DNA of 12,839 bases from Verrucomicrobiales bacterium (GCA_003517285.1 DPAW01000115.1:1-12839), one strand, 5' to 3'. Shown: positions 1-6,634, numbered from the stretch's first letter. The notes: generated from the letters alone by a model not told the origin. Made by a program: numbers and translations.

Positions 1-1947
1 ACCAAGGTACCGCGCATGGAAGACAAGGCAAAGGTTGCCTCCTTGGAAGAAGAGCTGGCAGAGCTTCGCAAAAAAATTGCGGAGGTCAATTTAGCCGCCG
101 GACAAAAGACTTGGGAGGCGGGGTTGCAAAAAACTTTGGCAGAAAGCTCTGATTGGCAAGCGATTAAGCCCACCAGCGCCAAATCCTCCGGCGGTGCCAC
201 CCTTAAGGTGCAGACAGATCACAGTGTGTTGTCCACTGGCAAAAACCCGGCCAAGGATGATTATACTATTACTTTGGCCACTAACTTAAAAAACATCACC
301 GGCATCCGTTTGGAAGCTTTGACGCATGAGAGTTTTCCCAAGAAATCACTCGCACGCGGAAATGGTAATTTTGTCCTGACTCATTTCTCCGTGGCAAAAG
401 GCAAATCGCCAGTGAAGATTGCTAGTGCGACATCAGATTACTCGCAGGCTAACTATCCAGTCGCCAATGCCCTCAAGCCTGATTCCAAAACCGGCTGGGC
501 CGGCAATGGTCACGTGGAGGCAGCCAATCGCACGGCGGTGTTTGTTTTTGAGAAACCCCTGGCCGGCGGCGATGATACTACCCTGACCATCACCCTGAAA
601 CATCAGTCGCAATATCCCAATCATAACATCGGCCATTTCCGACTCTCCCTTACCACCGCGGCTGAGCCCAAGGTCCGCGGAGGGCATAACCTGCCTCCAG
701 TAGTCGCTGCTGCATTTAAACAGCCAACCGCTCAACGCGATGCAGCACAGCAAAAAGCGATTGCCGATCACTACCGCACCATAGCTCCGGAACTAGCCGA
801 AGTGCGCAAAGCTGTCGCCGCTAAGACTGCTGCTCGTGATGCGGCTATAAATGCTTATCCCACCACGCTAGTTTCCACTAGTATGAGCAAGCCGCGGATG
901 GTGCGCGTGTTGCCGCGCGGCAACTGGTTGGACGATTCAGGTGACCAGGTTCAGCCGGCCGTGCCGGGATTCCTGCAGTTTGGCCAAGCGCCAGAAGGCC
1001 GCGCGAGTCGTATGGATCTCGCCGACTGGATTGTGGCGAAGGATAACCCGCTCACTGCGCGCGTGTTCGTCAATCGCCTGTGGGCGATGTTCCACGGGCG
1101 TGGGCTGGCCACGCCGCTGGATGATTTCGGCGCGCAAGGCACGCCACCCACGCACCCCGCATTGCTCGATTGGCTGGCCATTGAGTTCATGGAAAACGGT
1201 TGGGACGTAAAACACATGGTGAAACTCATGGTCAGCAGCGGCACCTACCGCCAAAGCTCCGTGGCGCCCAAGGCTGTGACGGACAAGGATCCCTATAACC
1301 TCTGGCTCGCCCGGCAGGGCCGTTGGCGGCTCGAGGCCGAGATGGTGCGCGACAACGCGCTCGCCGTTAGTGGGCTGCTCGTGAAGACCATTGGCGGCGC
1401 CAGCGCCAAGCCGTATCAACCCGCCGGATACTGGGCGCACCTGAATTTTCCCAAACGCAGTTGGAAAGCAGATGCCGGCGACGGCCTGTACCGGCGCGGC
1501 CTGTACACCTACTGGTGCCGCACCTTCCTGCATCCCAGCCTCGCCGCCTTTAACGCGCCAAGCCGCGAGGAATGCACGGTCGAGCGCGTGCGCTCCAACA
1601 CCCCGCAACAGGCTCTGGTGCTGCTCAATGACCCCACCTATGTCGAGGCCGCCCGCATCTTTGCTGAGCGTATTCTCAAGGATGGCGGCAAAACGCCTGA
1701 GTCGCGCATCGCCTTCGCCTACCAACTGGCGCTGCACCGCCCGCCCAGCGCCGCCGAGGTCAAGATACTCGTTGGCCTGGCCGACAAACATCTCAAGCAT
1801 TACCAGACCGATGCGGTCGCCGCGGACGCGCTGTTAAAGAACGGCGCCAAGATGGCCGATGAGGCATTGGATAAATCCAAACTCGCCGCCTGGACCTCCA
1901 TCGCGCGCGTGGTCCTGAACCTTCACGAAAATATCACCCGCAACTAG
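1..1947 (+). CDS. DUF1553 (PSD1) C-terminal part of a planctomycete-type cytochrome protein, 5'-truncated by window edge
   Basis: The reading frame is open from base 1; the first ATG (base 16) is unlikely to be the true start. Alignment by eye with the gene at 11142 shows that about 360 N-terminal residues (signal peptide, PSCyt1 haem domain, DUF1549) lie upstream of the window. Numbering from the ATG at 16: residues 8-30 are a charged probable coiled coil. Residues 60-215 are a lectin-like beta module with the NGNFVLT and DYSQ motifs and a GW near 160. Residues 292-640 are DUF1553, starting at RMVRVLPRGNW and including FVNRLWAMFHGRGL (351-364), PTHPALLDWLA (378-388) and SGTYRQS (408-414). 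The protein is probably exported and membrane- or envelope-associated; its reaction is unknown. The next gene starts 3 bases after the stop, implying coupled translation. GC is about 50% up to base ~890 and about 65-70% after it. Confidence 0.9.
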   Translation, partial: TKVPRMEDKAKVASLEEELAELRKKIAEVNLAAGQKTWEAGLQKTLAESSDWQAIKPTSAKSSGGATLKVQTDHSVLSTGKNPAKDDYTITLATNLKNITGIRLEALTHESFPKKSLARGNGNFVLTHFSVAKGKSPVKIASATSDYSQANYPVANALKPDSKTGWAGNGHVEAANRTAVFVFEKPLAGGDDTTLTITLKHQSQYPNHNIGHFRLSLTTAAEPKVRGGHNLPPVVAAAFKQPTAQRDAAQQKAIADHYRTIAPELAEVRKAVAAKTAARDAAINAYPTTLVSTSMSKPRMVRVLPRGNWLDDSGDQVQPAVPGFLQFGQAPEGRASRMDLADWIVAKDNPLTARVFVNRLWAMFHGRGLATPLDDFGAQGTPPTHPALLDWLAIEFMENGWDVKHMVKLMVSSGTYRQSSVAPKAVTDKDPYNLWLARQGRWRLEAEMVRDNALAVSGLLVKTIGGASAKPYQPAGYWAHLNFPKRSWKADAGDGLYRRGLYTYWCRTFLHPSLAAFNAPSREECTVERVRSNTPQQALVLLNDPTYVEAARIFAERILKDGGKTPESRIAFAYQLALHRPPSAAEVKILVGLADKHLKHYQTDAVAADALLKNGAKMADEALDKSKLAAWTSIARVVLNLHENITRN

Positions 1948-1949
1948 CC

Positions 1950-3380
1950 ATGAGCCAATTCGATCTTTTTCCCTCCGACGTCAGCCGCCGCGCCTTTCTG
2001 GGCAAGGCCGGCTTGGGCAGCCTAGGCCTTGCCTCGCTGTTGAATCCCTCGCTGCTGTCCGCGGACCGGCCGCAGATTGACAAGTGGCCAGGCATCCTCG
2101 CCAAGCCGCATCACAAACCGAAGGTGAAGCGGGTGATCCACTTGTGCATGGCCGGCGGCGCGAGTCATTTGGAGACGCTCGATTACAAGCCGAAGCTGCG
2201 CGAGATGGACGGCAAACCGATGCCCAAGAGCATCACCGAGGGTCAGCCGATTGCCCAGTTGCAGGGCAAGCGAAACAATTTGACCTGCCTCGGGCCGCAA
2301 CATGATTTCCAGAAGTTTGGCCAATCCGGCCAACACATTTGCAATCTCTTCCCGCACATCGGGAGTGTGGCCGATGATATTGCGGTTATCCGATCGTTGA
2401 CCACAGATGCCATCAATCACGATCCCGCCCACACCCTCATGAACACCGGCACCACCATCAGTGGTCGGCCGAGCATGGGGTCGTGGATGCTGTACGGGCT
2501 CGGCGCGGAAACCGAAAACCTGCCCGGCTATTGCGTGCTCATCTCACGCGGCGGCGGACAGGACCAGCCCGTGGCCGCCCGGCAATGGCACGCGGGCTTT
2601 TTGCCCAGCCGTTTTCAGGGCGTGCAGTTGCGTGGGAAGGGCGATCCCGTTCTCTATGTGAAACGCCCCGATGGCGTGGATGCCGATCGCCAGCGCGATG
2701 TTGTCGATGCTGTGCAACAGCTCAATCAACTGCAGAATGCCGCCGTGCAGGATCCGGAAATTACCACGCGCATTTCGCAGTACGAGATGGCCTTCCGCAT
2801 GCAGATGAGCGTGCCGGAGCTGGTCGATATTTCCAAGGAACCCAAGGGCGTTCTTGACCTGTACGGTGCACAACCCGGCGATGGCTCGTTTGCCAGCAAC
2901 TGCCTGCTCGCCCGGCGCTTGGCCGAGCGCGGCGTGCGGTTCATCCAACTCTATCACCGCGGTTGGGATCATCACGGTGGCATTAAGGGCGCCATGCAAA
3001 ATACCGCTAAGATAGTCGATCAAGGCGTCGCGGCGCTGATCAAGGATCTTAAGGGTTCCGGTTTGTGGGAAGACACTCTCATCCTGTGGGGCGCCGAATT
3101 TGGCCGCACGCCGATGGCGCAAGGCAGCGGGCGCGATCACCACATCAAGGGCTTCAGCTGCTGGTTCGCCGGCGGCGGCATCAAGGGCGGCATGAGCTAC
3201 GGCAACACCGACGATTTCGGCTACAACGCGGTGGAAAACGTCGTGCACGTCAACGATCTCCACGCCACCATTCTGCACCTCATGGGTGTCGACCACGAAA
3301 AGCTTACCTATCGCTTTCAGGGTCGTGACTTCCGGCTGACCGATGTGCATGGGAAAGTGCTCAAGCCGATCTTGGCCTGA
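1950..3380 (+). CDS. Tat-exported DUF1501 protein, paralog A1
   Basis: A 476-residue DUF1501 protein of normal family length. The N-terminus carries a twin-arginine signal, SRRAFLGKAG (12-21), followed by a Gly/Leu-rich hydrophobic stretch, so it is probably exported folded by Tat. Conserved motifs in order are GGASHLETLD (69-78), NHDPA (156-160), WDHH (339-342), EFGRTP (383-388), GRDHH (394-398) and HVNDLHATILH (433-443). From memory, DUF1501 belongs to the alkaline-phosphatase/sulfatase-like fold, and these D/H/E positions are candidate metal ligands; substrate and reaction are not established. The start lies 2 bases after the stop of the upstream DUF1553 gene, the usual cytochrome-DUF1501 pairing. 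It is closely related to the following gene at 3451. GGASH replaces the GGPSH seen in both other DUF1501 copies here. Confidence 0.93.
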   Translation: MSQFDLFPSDVSRRAFLGKAGLGSLGLASLLNPSLLSADRPQIDKWPGILAKPHHKPKVKRVIHLCMAGGASHLETLDYKPKLREMDGKPMPKSITEGQPIAQLQGKRNNLTCLGPQHDFQKFGQSGQHICNLFPHIGSVADDIAVIRSLTTDAINHDPAHTLMNTGTTISGRPSMGSWMLYGLGAETENLPGYCVLISRGGGQDQPVAARQWHAGFLPSRFQGVQLRGKGDPVLYVKRPDGVDADRQRDVVDAVQQLNQLQNAAVQDPEITTRISQYEMAFRMQMSVPELVDISKEPKGVLDLYGAQPGDGSFASNCLLARRLAERGVRFIQLYHRGWDHHGGIKGAMQNTAKIVDQGVAALIKDLKGSGLWEDTLILWGAEFGRTPMAQGSGRDHHIKGFSCWFAGGGIKGGMSYGNTDDFGYNAVENVVHVNDLHATILHLMGVDHEKLTYRFQGRDFRLTDVHGKVLKPILA

Positions 3381-3385
3381 TTTTT

Positions 3386-3441
3386 AACCGAAGAAGCACA
3401 GAGAAGATGATTGGAAAAAACTCTGTGCTCTCTGTGGTGAA
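3386..3441 (+). repeat. CACAGAG-type imperfect palindromic repeat between the two DUF1501 genes
   Basis: A perfect 9-base inverted repeat, AGCACAGAG (3395-3403) and CTCTGTGCT (3421-3429), surrounds a 17-base loop. The outer flanks AACC (3386-3389) and GGTGAA (3436-3441) extend the symmetry imperfectly. No T-run follows the right arm, so it does not look like an intrinsic terminator. The unit resembles the CACAGAG/CTCTGTG interspersed palindromes that I recall from verrucomicrobial and other environmental genomes. It fills most of the 70-base gap and would sit in the mRNA between the two genes. Confidence 0.6.
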
Positions 3442-3450
3442 TTATTCATC

Positions 3451-4860
3451 ATGACAACCGACTTAAATCGCCGCGCTTTCTTTGGGCGGACGGGCTTGAG
3501 TTTGGGCAGCGTGGCGTTCGCCGCTCTGGGTGCGGGCCGCAAGACGGAGCGTTGGCCGGGCGTGGTGCGACCGTTGCATCATACCGCGAAAGTGAAGCGG
3601 GTCATCTATTTATACATGTCCGGCGGTCCATCGCATTTGGAGACGTTTGATGCGAACAAACCGGAGCTGGTGAAGCTGGACGGCCAGCTGATGCCGACAT
3701 CGTACACTCAGGGGCAATCGATCGCGCAGTTGCAGAACCAGAAGCTCGCCTGTCTGCGGCCGCAGTTTCCGTTTAAAAAATTTGGCCAAAGCGGCACGGA
3801 GATGACCACGCTCTTTCCGCACCTTGCCAAGCACATTGATGATCTCGCGGTGATTCGTTCGATGCACACCGATGCGATCAACCACGATCCGGCCAACACC
3901 CTTATGAACACCGGCACCACCATTAGCGGTCGGCCGAGTATGGGCTCGTGGATCCAATACGGACTCGGCAGTGAGGCCGAGGATTTGCCGGGGTTCGTGG
4001 TGCTCAGTTCGCATGCGGGTCGCAGTCCGCAGCCGATCTCGGTGCGCATGTGGCATACGGGATTTTTGCCGAGTCAGTTTCAGGGAATCCAACTGCGATC
4101 CACTGGCGATCCGGTGATGTACGTGCGGCGACCTGGCGGCGTGGATGTCGCGCGCCAACGGGATGTGGTGGATGCGGTGCAGGCACTCAACGATCTGCAG
4201 GAACCGCTCACGCGGGATCCGGAGATCGCCACGCGCATCGCACAGTATGAGATGGCTTTTAAAATGCAGTCGAGCGTGCCGGACCTGATGGATCTCACGA
4301 ACGAACCGGCCGAGGCGCTTGATCTGTACGGCTGTAAACCTGGCGACGGTTCCTTTGCCAGTAACTGCCTGTTGGCGCGCCGCTTGGCCGAGCGCGGCGT
4401 GCGGTTCATCCAGCTCTATCATCGCGGTTGGGATCATCACAATGGTCTCGTGGATTACATGCAAAACCATTGCTGCCCGTCCGTGGACCGCGCCATTGCC
4501 GGGTTGCTGACCGATCTCAAGCGTAAAGGCATGTTTGAGGACACGTTAATCGTGTGGGGCGGCGAATTCGGTCGCACGCCCATGGCCCAGCGTAACAAGG
4601 GTGCCGTGGGTCGTGATCATCACATGAAGGGTTTTAATCTTTGGCTCGCCGGCGGCGGCATCAAGGGCGGCGTGACCCATGGCACCACCGATCCGCTTGG
4701 CTATAACGCCGAGGAAAACCGCACCCACGTCAACGACCTCCACGCCACGCTTCTGCATCTGCTCGGCATCGATCACGAAAAGCTGACTTACCGCTTCCAA
4801 GGTCGGGACTTCCGCCTCACTGATGTGCACGGGAAACTGATTAAGCCGGTGTTGGCTTAA
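3451..4860 (+). CDS. Tat-exported DUF1501 protein, paralog A2 (tandem duplicate of A1)
   Basis: A 469-residue DUF1501 protein with twin-arginine signal NRRAFFGRTG (6-15) and a hydrophobic stretch after it. It carries the family motifs GGPSHLETFD (58-67), NHDPA (144-148), WDHH (327-330), EFGRTP (372-377), GRDHH (387-391) and HVNDLHAT (426-433). It aligns nearly colinearly with the 1950 gene from about residue 35 to the end, with long identical blocks around 149-168, 295-330 and 441-461, so the two arose by tandem duplication. Unlike A1 it has no cytochrome-DUF1553 gene directly in front of it. It also has a vicinal cysteine pair (341-342) and a four-residue insertion before GRDHH. A weak GGTG lies 13 bases upstream of the ATG. 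The function is probably a periplasmic hydrolase-like activity, by family inference only. Confidence 0.92.
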   Translation: MTTDLNRRAFFGRTGLSLGSVAFAALGAGRKTERWPGVVRPLHHTAKVKRVIYLYMSGGPSHLETFDANKPELVKLDGQLMPTSYTQGQSIAQLQNQKLACLRPQFPFKKFGQSGTEMTTLFPHLAKHIDDLAVIRSMHTDAINHDPANTLMNTGTTISGRPSMGSWIQYGLGSEAEDLPGFVVLSSHAGRSPQPISVRMWHTGFLPSQFQGIQLRSTGDPVMYVRRPGGVDVARQRDVVDAVQALNDLQEPLTRDPEIATRIAQYEMAFKMQSSVPDLMDLTNEPAEALDLYGCKPGDGSFASNCLLARRLAERGVRFIQLYHRGWDHHNGLVDYMQNHCCPSVDRAIAGLLTDLKRKGMFEDTLIVWGGEFGRTPMAQRNKGAVGRDHHMKGFNLWLAGGGIKGGVTHGTTDPLGYNAEENRTHVNDLHATLLHLLGIDHEKLTYRFQGRDFRLTDVHGKLIKPVLA

Positions 4861-4876
4861 ATTTTTAATCCGAAAC

Positions 4877-5605
4877 CTAATCGCCGCCCAGCGCGTGCAT
4901 CGCAATGCCGGCGGCGACGCTGGCGTTTAATGAATTTACCCGGCCAAATTGCGGGATACCGATGATGTGGTCGGCCATGTTGAGGATGAATTGGCCGACG
5001 GATTTGTCTTCGCCGCCGATCACAAGCAGCAGCTTTTCCGGTGCGGCGGCTTGCACGGTGTTGAGTGTGGTATTGCCGTTCATGTCCAGCGCGGCGATTT
5101 GGTAACCGGCCTCCTGCGCCTTGCGGGCGTATTGATTGGCCGACGCATCACGGGCGATTTGCATGAACTCCGTAGCACCAGCGGAGACTTTCACCACCGA
5201 GGGATATACTTCGGGTACACCCCGCGTTGGCAGGCATACGCCTCGAAATCCGAACACCTCCGCACTGCGCAAAACTGCACCGACATTGTGAGGATCCTCG
5301 ATATTATCGAGGAGGAGAAGTCTTCGGTTTTCAAATAAATCCTCCTTAGGCGTATATGGGTAGAGTGAAGTTTTTAAAACCACACCCTGATGTTCGGTGG
5401 ACTTAGAGAGCTGAATGAGTCGACCTTTTTCCACCCACTCCATAGGGACGGCGTGCTGCTCTAGCAACTTCACCAGCTTTTGCATGCGCGGCTTGTCGCG
5501 TGCGGATTGGTTTAGGCATGCTCCGTACACCGTGCGTCGCTTGGCGCGTAAGATTTCGAAGGCAGGATTGGTGCCATATACGTATTCGCGGGAGGCCTTG
5601 GCCAT
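4877..5605 (-). CDS. rlmB: TrmH/SpoU-family 23S rRNA (guanosine 2'-O)-methyltransferase, RlmB-like
   Basis: A 242-residue SPOUT methyltransferase transferring methyl from S-adenosylmethionine to a ribose 2'-OH in rRNA, in the cytoplasm. The N-terminal substrate-binding domain begins YVYGTNPAFEILRAKRR (8-24) and contains the characteristic EHQGVVL. The C-terminal catalytic knot has motif I DNIEDPHNVGAVLRSAEVFG with the conserved Asn and Arg, motif II IGGEDKSV with the conserved Glu, and motif III IPQFGRVNSLNASVAAG. Length fits RlmB (about 240-250). Motif II departs from the more usual G-[SA]-E-G-x-G. The family also includes TrmH-type tRNA enzymes, so the exact target is unproven; the N-terminal domain favours RlmB. 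It converges on the DUF1501 gene with only 16 bases between stops and is unrelated in role to its neighbours. No good Shine-Dalgarno precedes the ATG. Confidence 0.9.
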   Translation of the reverse strand: MAKASREYVYGTNPAFEILRAKRRTVYGACLNQSARDKPRMQKLVKLLEQHAVPMEWVEKGRLIQLSKSTEHQGVVLKTSLYPYTPKEDLFENRRLLLLDNIEDPHNVGAVLRSAEVFGFRGVCLPTRGVPEVYPSVVKVSAGATEFMQIARDASANQYARKAQEAGYQIAALDMNGNTTLNTVQAAAPEKLLLVIGGEDKSVGQFILNMADHIIGIPQFGRVNSLNASVAAGIAMHALGGD

Positions 5606-5643
5606 GGCGAGGGAGACTAGGGTAGTGACCGGATGAGGGCACG

Positions 5644-5673
5644 AAAAAACCCGCTGAAAATATCCAGCGGGTT
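5644..5673 (-). terminator. Intrinsic terminator of the small Cys-rich protein gene
   Basis: A perfect 9-base stem (5648-5656 with 5665-5673) closes an 8-base loop. Read on the minus strand, the stem ends in GGGTT followed by four more Ts. It lies 23 bases past the stop of the 5697-6026 gene and 39 bases before the rlmB-like start, so it should separate the two minus-strand transcripts. Confidence 0.88.
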
Positions 5674-5696
5674 GGTGTGATCAATATCAGAAGAAA

Positions 5697-6026
5697 TTAT
5701 TTCTTCTTGGCAACAATCTTCTCGGCGTTGAATTTGCCGTCAACAACCTTACCGGTTACCGTCGCAGCAACACTGGAGCCGGGCTTACAGATGGTGCCAT
5801 GGCTAATTCCTTCACAACCCTTGCCTTTTACAAGCTTTCCAGACAGTAGGTAGGATACTTCTTTGCCGTCTTTACCTTTATAGGAGATAGCGGCACTGCA
5901 TCCTGCACCCTTAATCTTGGCAGTGCACTTGCCGCATACGATTTTCGCTTGCACCGCATGGTGGTCGGCTAATGCAACAAAGGCAGTAAACACAAAGGCC
6001 AATGCAAATGTAGTGATGTATTTCAT
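5697..6026 (-). CDS. Small secreted Cys-rich protein (DUF6370-like), putative metal or redox binding
   Basis: A 109-residue protein with a clear Sec signal peptide: MK start, hydrophobic core, and ALA before DHH, predicted cut after residue 20. The mature part is about 89 residues with five cysteines at 31, 34, 43, 71 and 80. The first two form a CGKC motif and the third follows after eight residues; the C-terminus is a short beta-rich KVVDGKFNAEKI stretch with a Lys tail. This C-x2-C...C...C pattern resembles small exported proteins I recall as common in Verrucomicrobiota and Planctomycetota (DUF6370 or a relative); their function is unknown. If the predicted cut is right, the mature N-terminus is Asp-His-His, which fits the X-X-His copper/nickel-binding (ATCUN) pattern. 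It is transcribed divergently from a small cytochrome c gene. Confidence 0.82.
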   Translation of the reverse strand: MKYITTFALAFVFTAFVALADHHAVQAKIVCGKCTAKIKGAGCSAAISYKGKDGKEVSYLLSGKLVKGKGCEGISHGTICKPGSSVAATVTGKVVDGKFNAEKIVAKKK

Positions 6027-6045
6027 AGCTATTTTCTTTCTATTT

Positions 6046-6073
6046 TTTAACGCATTTGCCCGGGGGCGTTAAA
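6046..6073 (-). other. Inverted repeat in the 5' leader of the small Cys-rich protein gene
   Basis: A perfect 8-base inverted repeat, TTTAACGC (6046-6053) and GCGTTAAA (6066-6073), has a 12-base loop containing CCCGGG. It lies 20-47 bases before the ATG of the minus-strand gene, inside its presumed leader. No T-run follows on either strand. It could be an mRNA hairpin or an operator; the sequence does not decide. Confidence 0.45.
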
Positions 6074-6087
6074 CCTCGGACGAAAGA

Positions 6088-6115
6088 AATCTACTGTTTA
6101 TGAATGTGATGGCAA
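6088..6115 (-). promoter_or_regulatory. Candidate sigma-70-like promoter for the small Cys-rich protein gene
   Basis: On the minus strand TTGCCA (6110-6115) and TAGATT (6088-6093) are separated by 16 bases, matching the -35 consensus at 5 of 6 and the -10 at 4 of 6 positions. Transcription would begin near 6081 and give a leader of about 55 bases that includes the 6046-6073 inverted repeat. The surrounding sequence is AT-rich. Prediction by eye only. Confidence 0.35.
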
Positions 6116-6210
6116 GTTTTTCTATTTTTCATTTTGCCTCAAAAAACAGCAATTAATCCTTGCTCAAAGTACTGCAGCACGGTCGAATGTCCATGGTTTA
6201 TCGCAATTTT

Positions 6211-6537
6211 ATGAAAAATACTATCTTTATCCTGATGGTCGCCTGCTTCGGTTTGGCGATGGTGCACACCGCGGATGCGGCGGAAAAAATCACCCACGAG
6301 CAAATCGAGGAAGTGATGAAAAAAGGTTTCAAGGCCAAGCTTCATAATGATTTAGCCGCCAATAAGGAAGTGCTGGCGAAGTACGCCCAATGGCTTGCTG
6401 CTTACAAGCCTGAGAAGGGCGATGCGGCAAGCTGGAAAGCTAAGACCGGAGCCATTGTGGCCGCCATCAAGGCGGGTGATCAGGCTGCTTTGAATACAGC
6501 CTCAAATTGCAAAGCCTGCCATAACGTGCACAAGTAG
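6211..6537 (+). CDS. Small periplasmic class II (c'/c556-like) cytochrome c
   Basis: A 108-residue protein starting at the ATG at 6211, chosen over an in-frame TTG at 6160 because MKNTIF begins a proper Sec signal peptide (cut near residue 24, after ADAA). The mature part is about 84 residues and mostly helical. The only haem motif, CKACH, is at 100-104, four residues before the end. A C-terminal CxxCH is the mark of class II cytochromes c (four-helix bundle); Met36 in an N-terminal helix is a candidate sixth ligand, as in c556. It is shorter than typical cytochrome c' (about 125-130 mature residues). Similar short proteins ending in CxACHxxHK occur widely in planctomycetes, from memory. Probable role is electron transfer in the periplasm. 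It is divergent from the Cys-rich gene, has no Shine-Dalgarno, and is followed by a terminator. Confidence 0.87.
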   Translation: MKNTIFILMVACFGLAMVHTADAAEKITHEQIEEVMKKGFKAKLHNDLAANKEVLAKYAQWLAAYKPEKGDAASWKAKTGAIVAAIKAGDQAALNTASNCKACHNVHK

Positions 6538-6562
6538 GCTCCAGCCAAGGTTATTTTCACAG

Positions 6563-6591
6563 GGTGCCTTTTTTTTAGGCACCTTTTTTTT
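6563..6591 (+). terminator. Strong intrinsic terminator of the small cytochrome c gene
   Basis: The 7-base stem GGTGCCT (6563-6569) with AGGCACC (6577-6583), a 7-T loop, and an 8-T run (6584-6591) form a textbook intrinsic terminator, 25 bases past the stop at 6537. The T-run ends 43 bases before the next start codon. Confidence 0.93.
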
Positions 6592-6618
6592 GCCCATTGC
6601 TTGCGCCCACGATAAAAT
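6590..6618 (+). promoter_or_regulatory. Candidate promoter abutting the terminator, for the 6635 operon
   Basis: TTGCCC (6590-6595) and TAAAAT (6613-6618) are 17 bases apart, matching sigma-70 -35 at 4 of 6 and -10 at 5 of 6 positions. The -35 box overlaps the last Ts of the preceding terminator. Transcription would start near 6625, about 10 bases before the ATG, giving a nearly leaderless mRNA; no Shine-Dalgarno is present, which agrees. A second -10-like CATAAT sits at 6623-6628. Prediction by eye only. Confidence 0.4.
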
Positions 6619-6634
6619 CCGACATAATTTCCTG

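Noticed and set aside
941..1210. Plus-strand alternate frames of 60-150 codons inside the large genes (for example 941-1210, 1472-1837, 2483-2857, 10484-10948)
   Set aside because: Arg/Ala/Ser-rich composition without motifs; they are frame shadows of the DUF1553 and DUF1501 genes.
3381..3450. Gap between the two DUF1501 genes as a terminator
   Set aside because: The hairpin is not followed by a T-run on the plus strand.
4861..4876. Bidirectional terminator between the convergent DUF1501 and rlmB-like genes
   Set aside because: Only 16 bases, AT-rich, with no stem visible; any termination signal must lie inside the coding regions or be factor-dependent.
6160..6210. TTG-initiated N-terminal extension of the small cytochrome c
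   Set aside because: The extra 17 residues precede a normal Sec signal peptide that begins at the ATG at 6211; a polar extension would spoil it.
6590..6634. TTG-initiated extension of the 6635 cytochrome
   Set aside because: The TTG lies in the terminator T-run and the extra residues precede a complete signal peptide starting at 6635.
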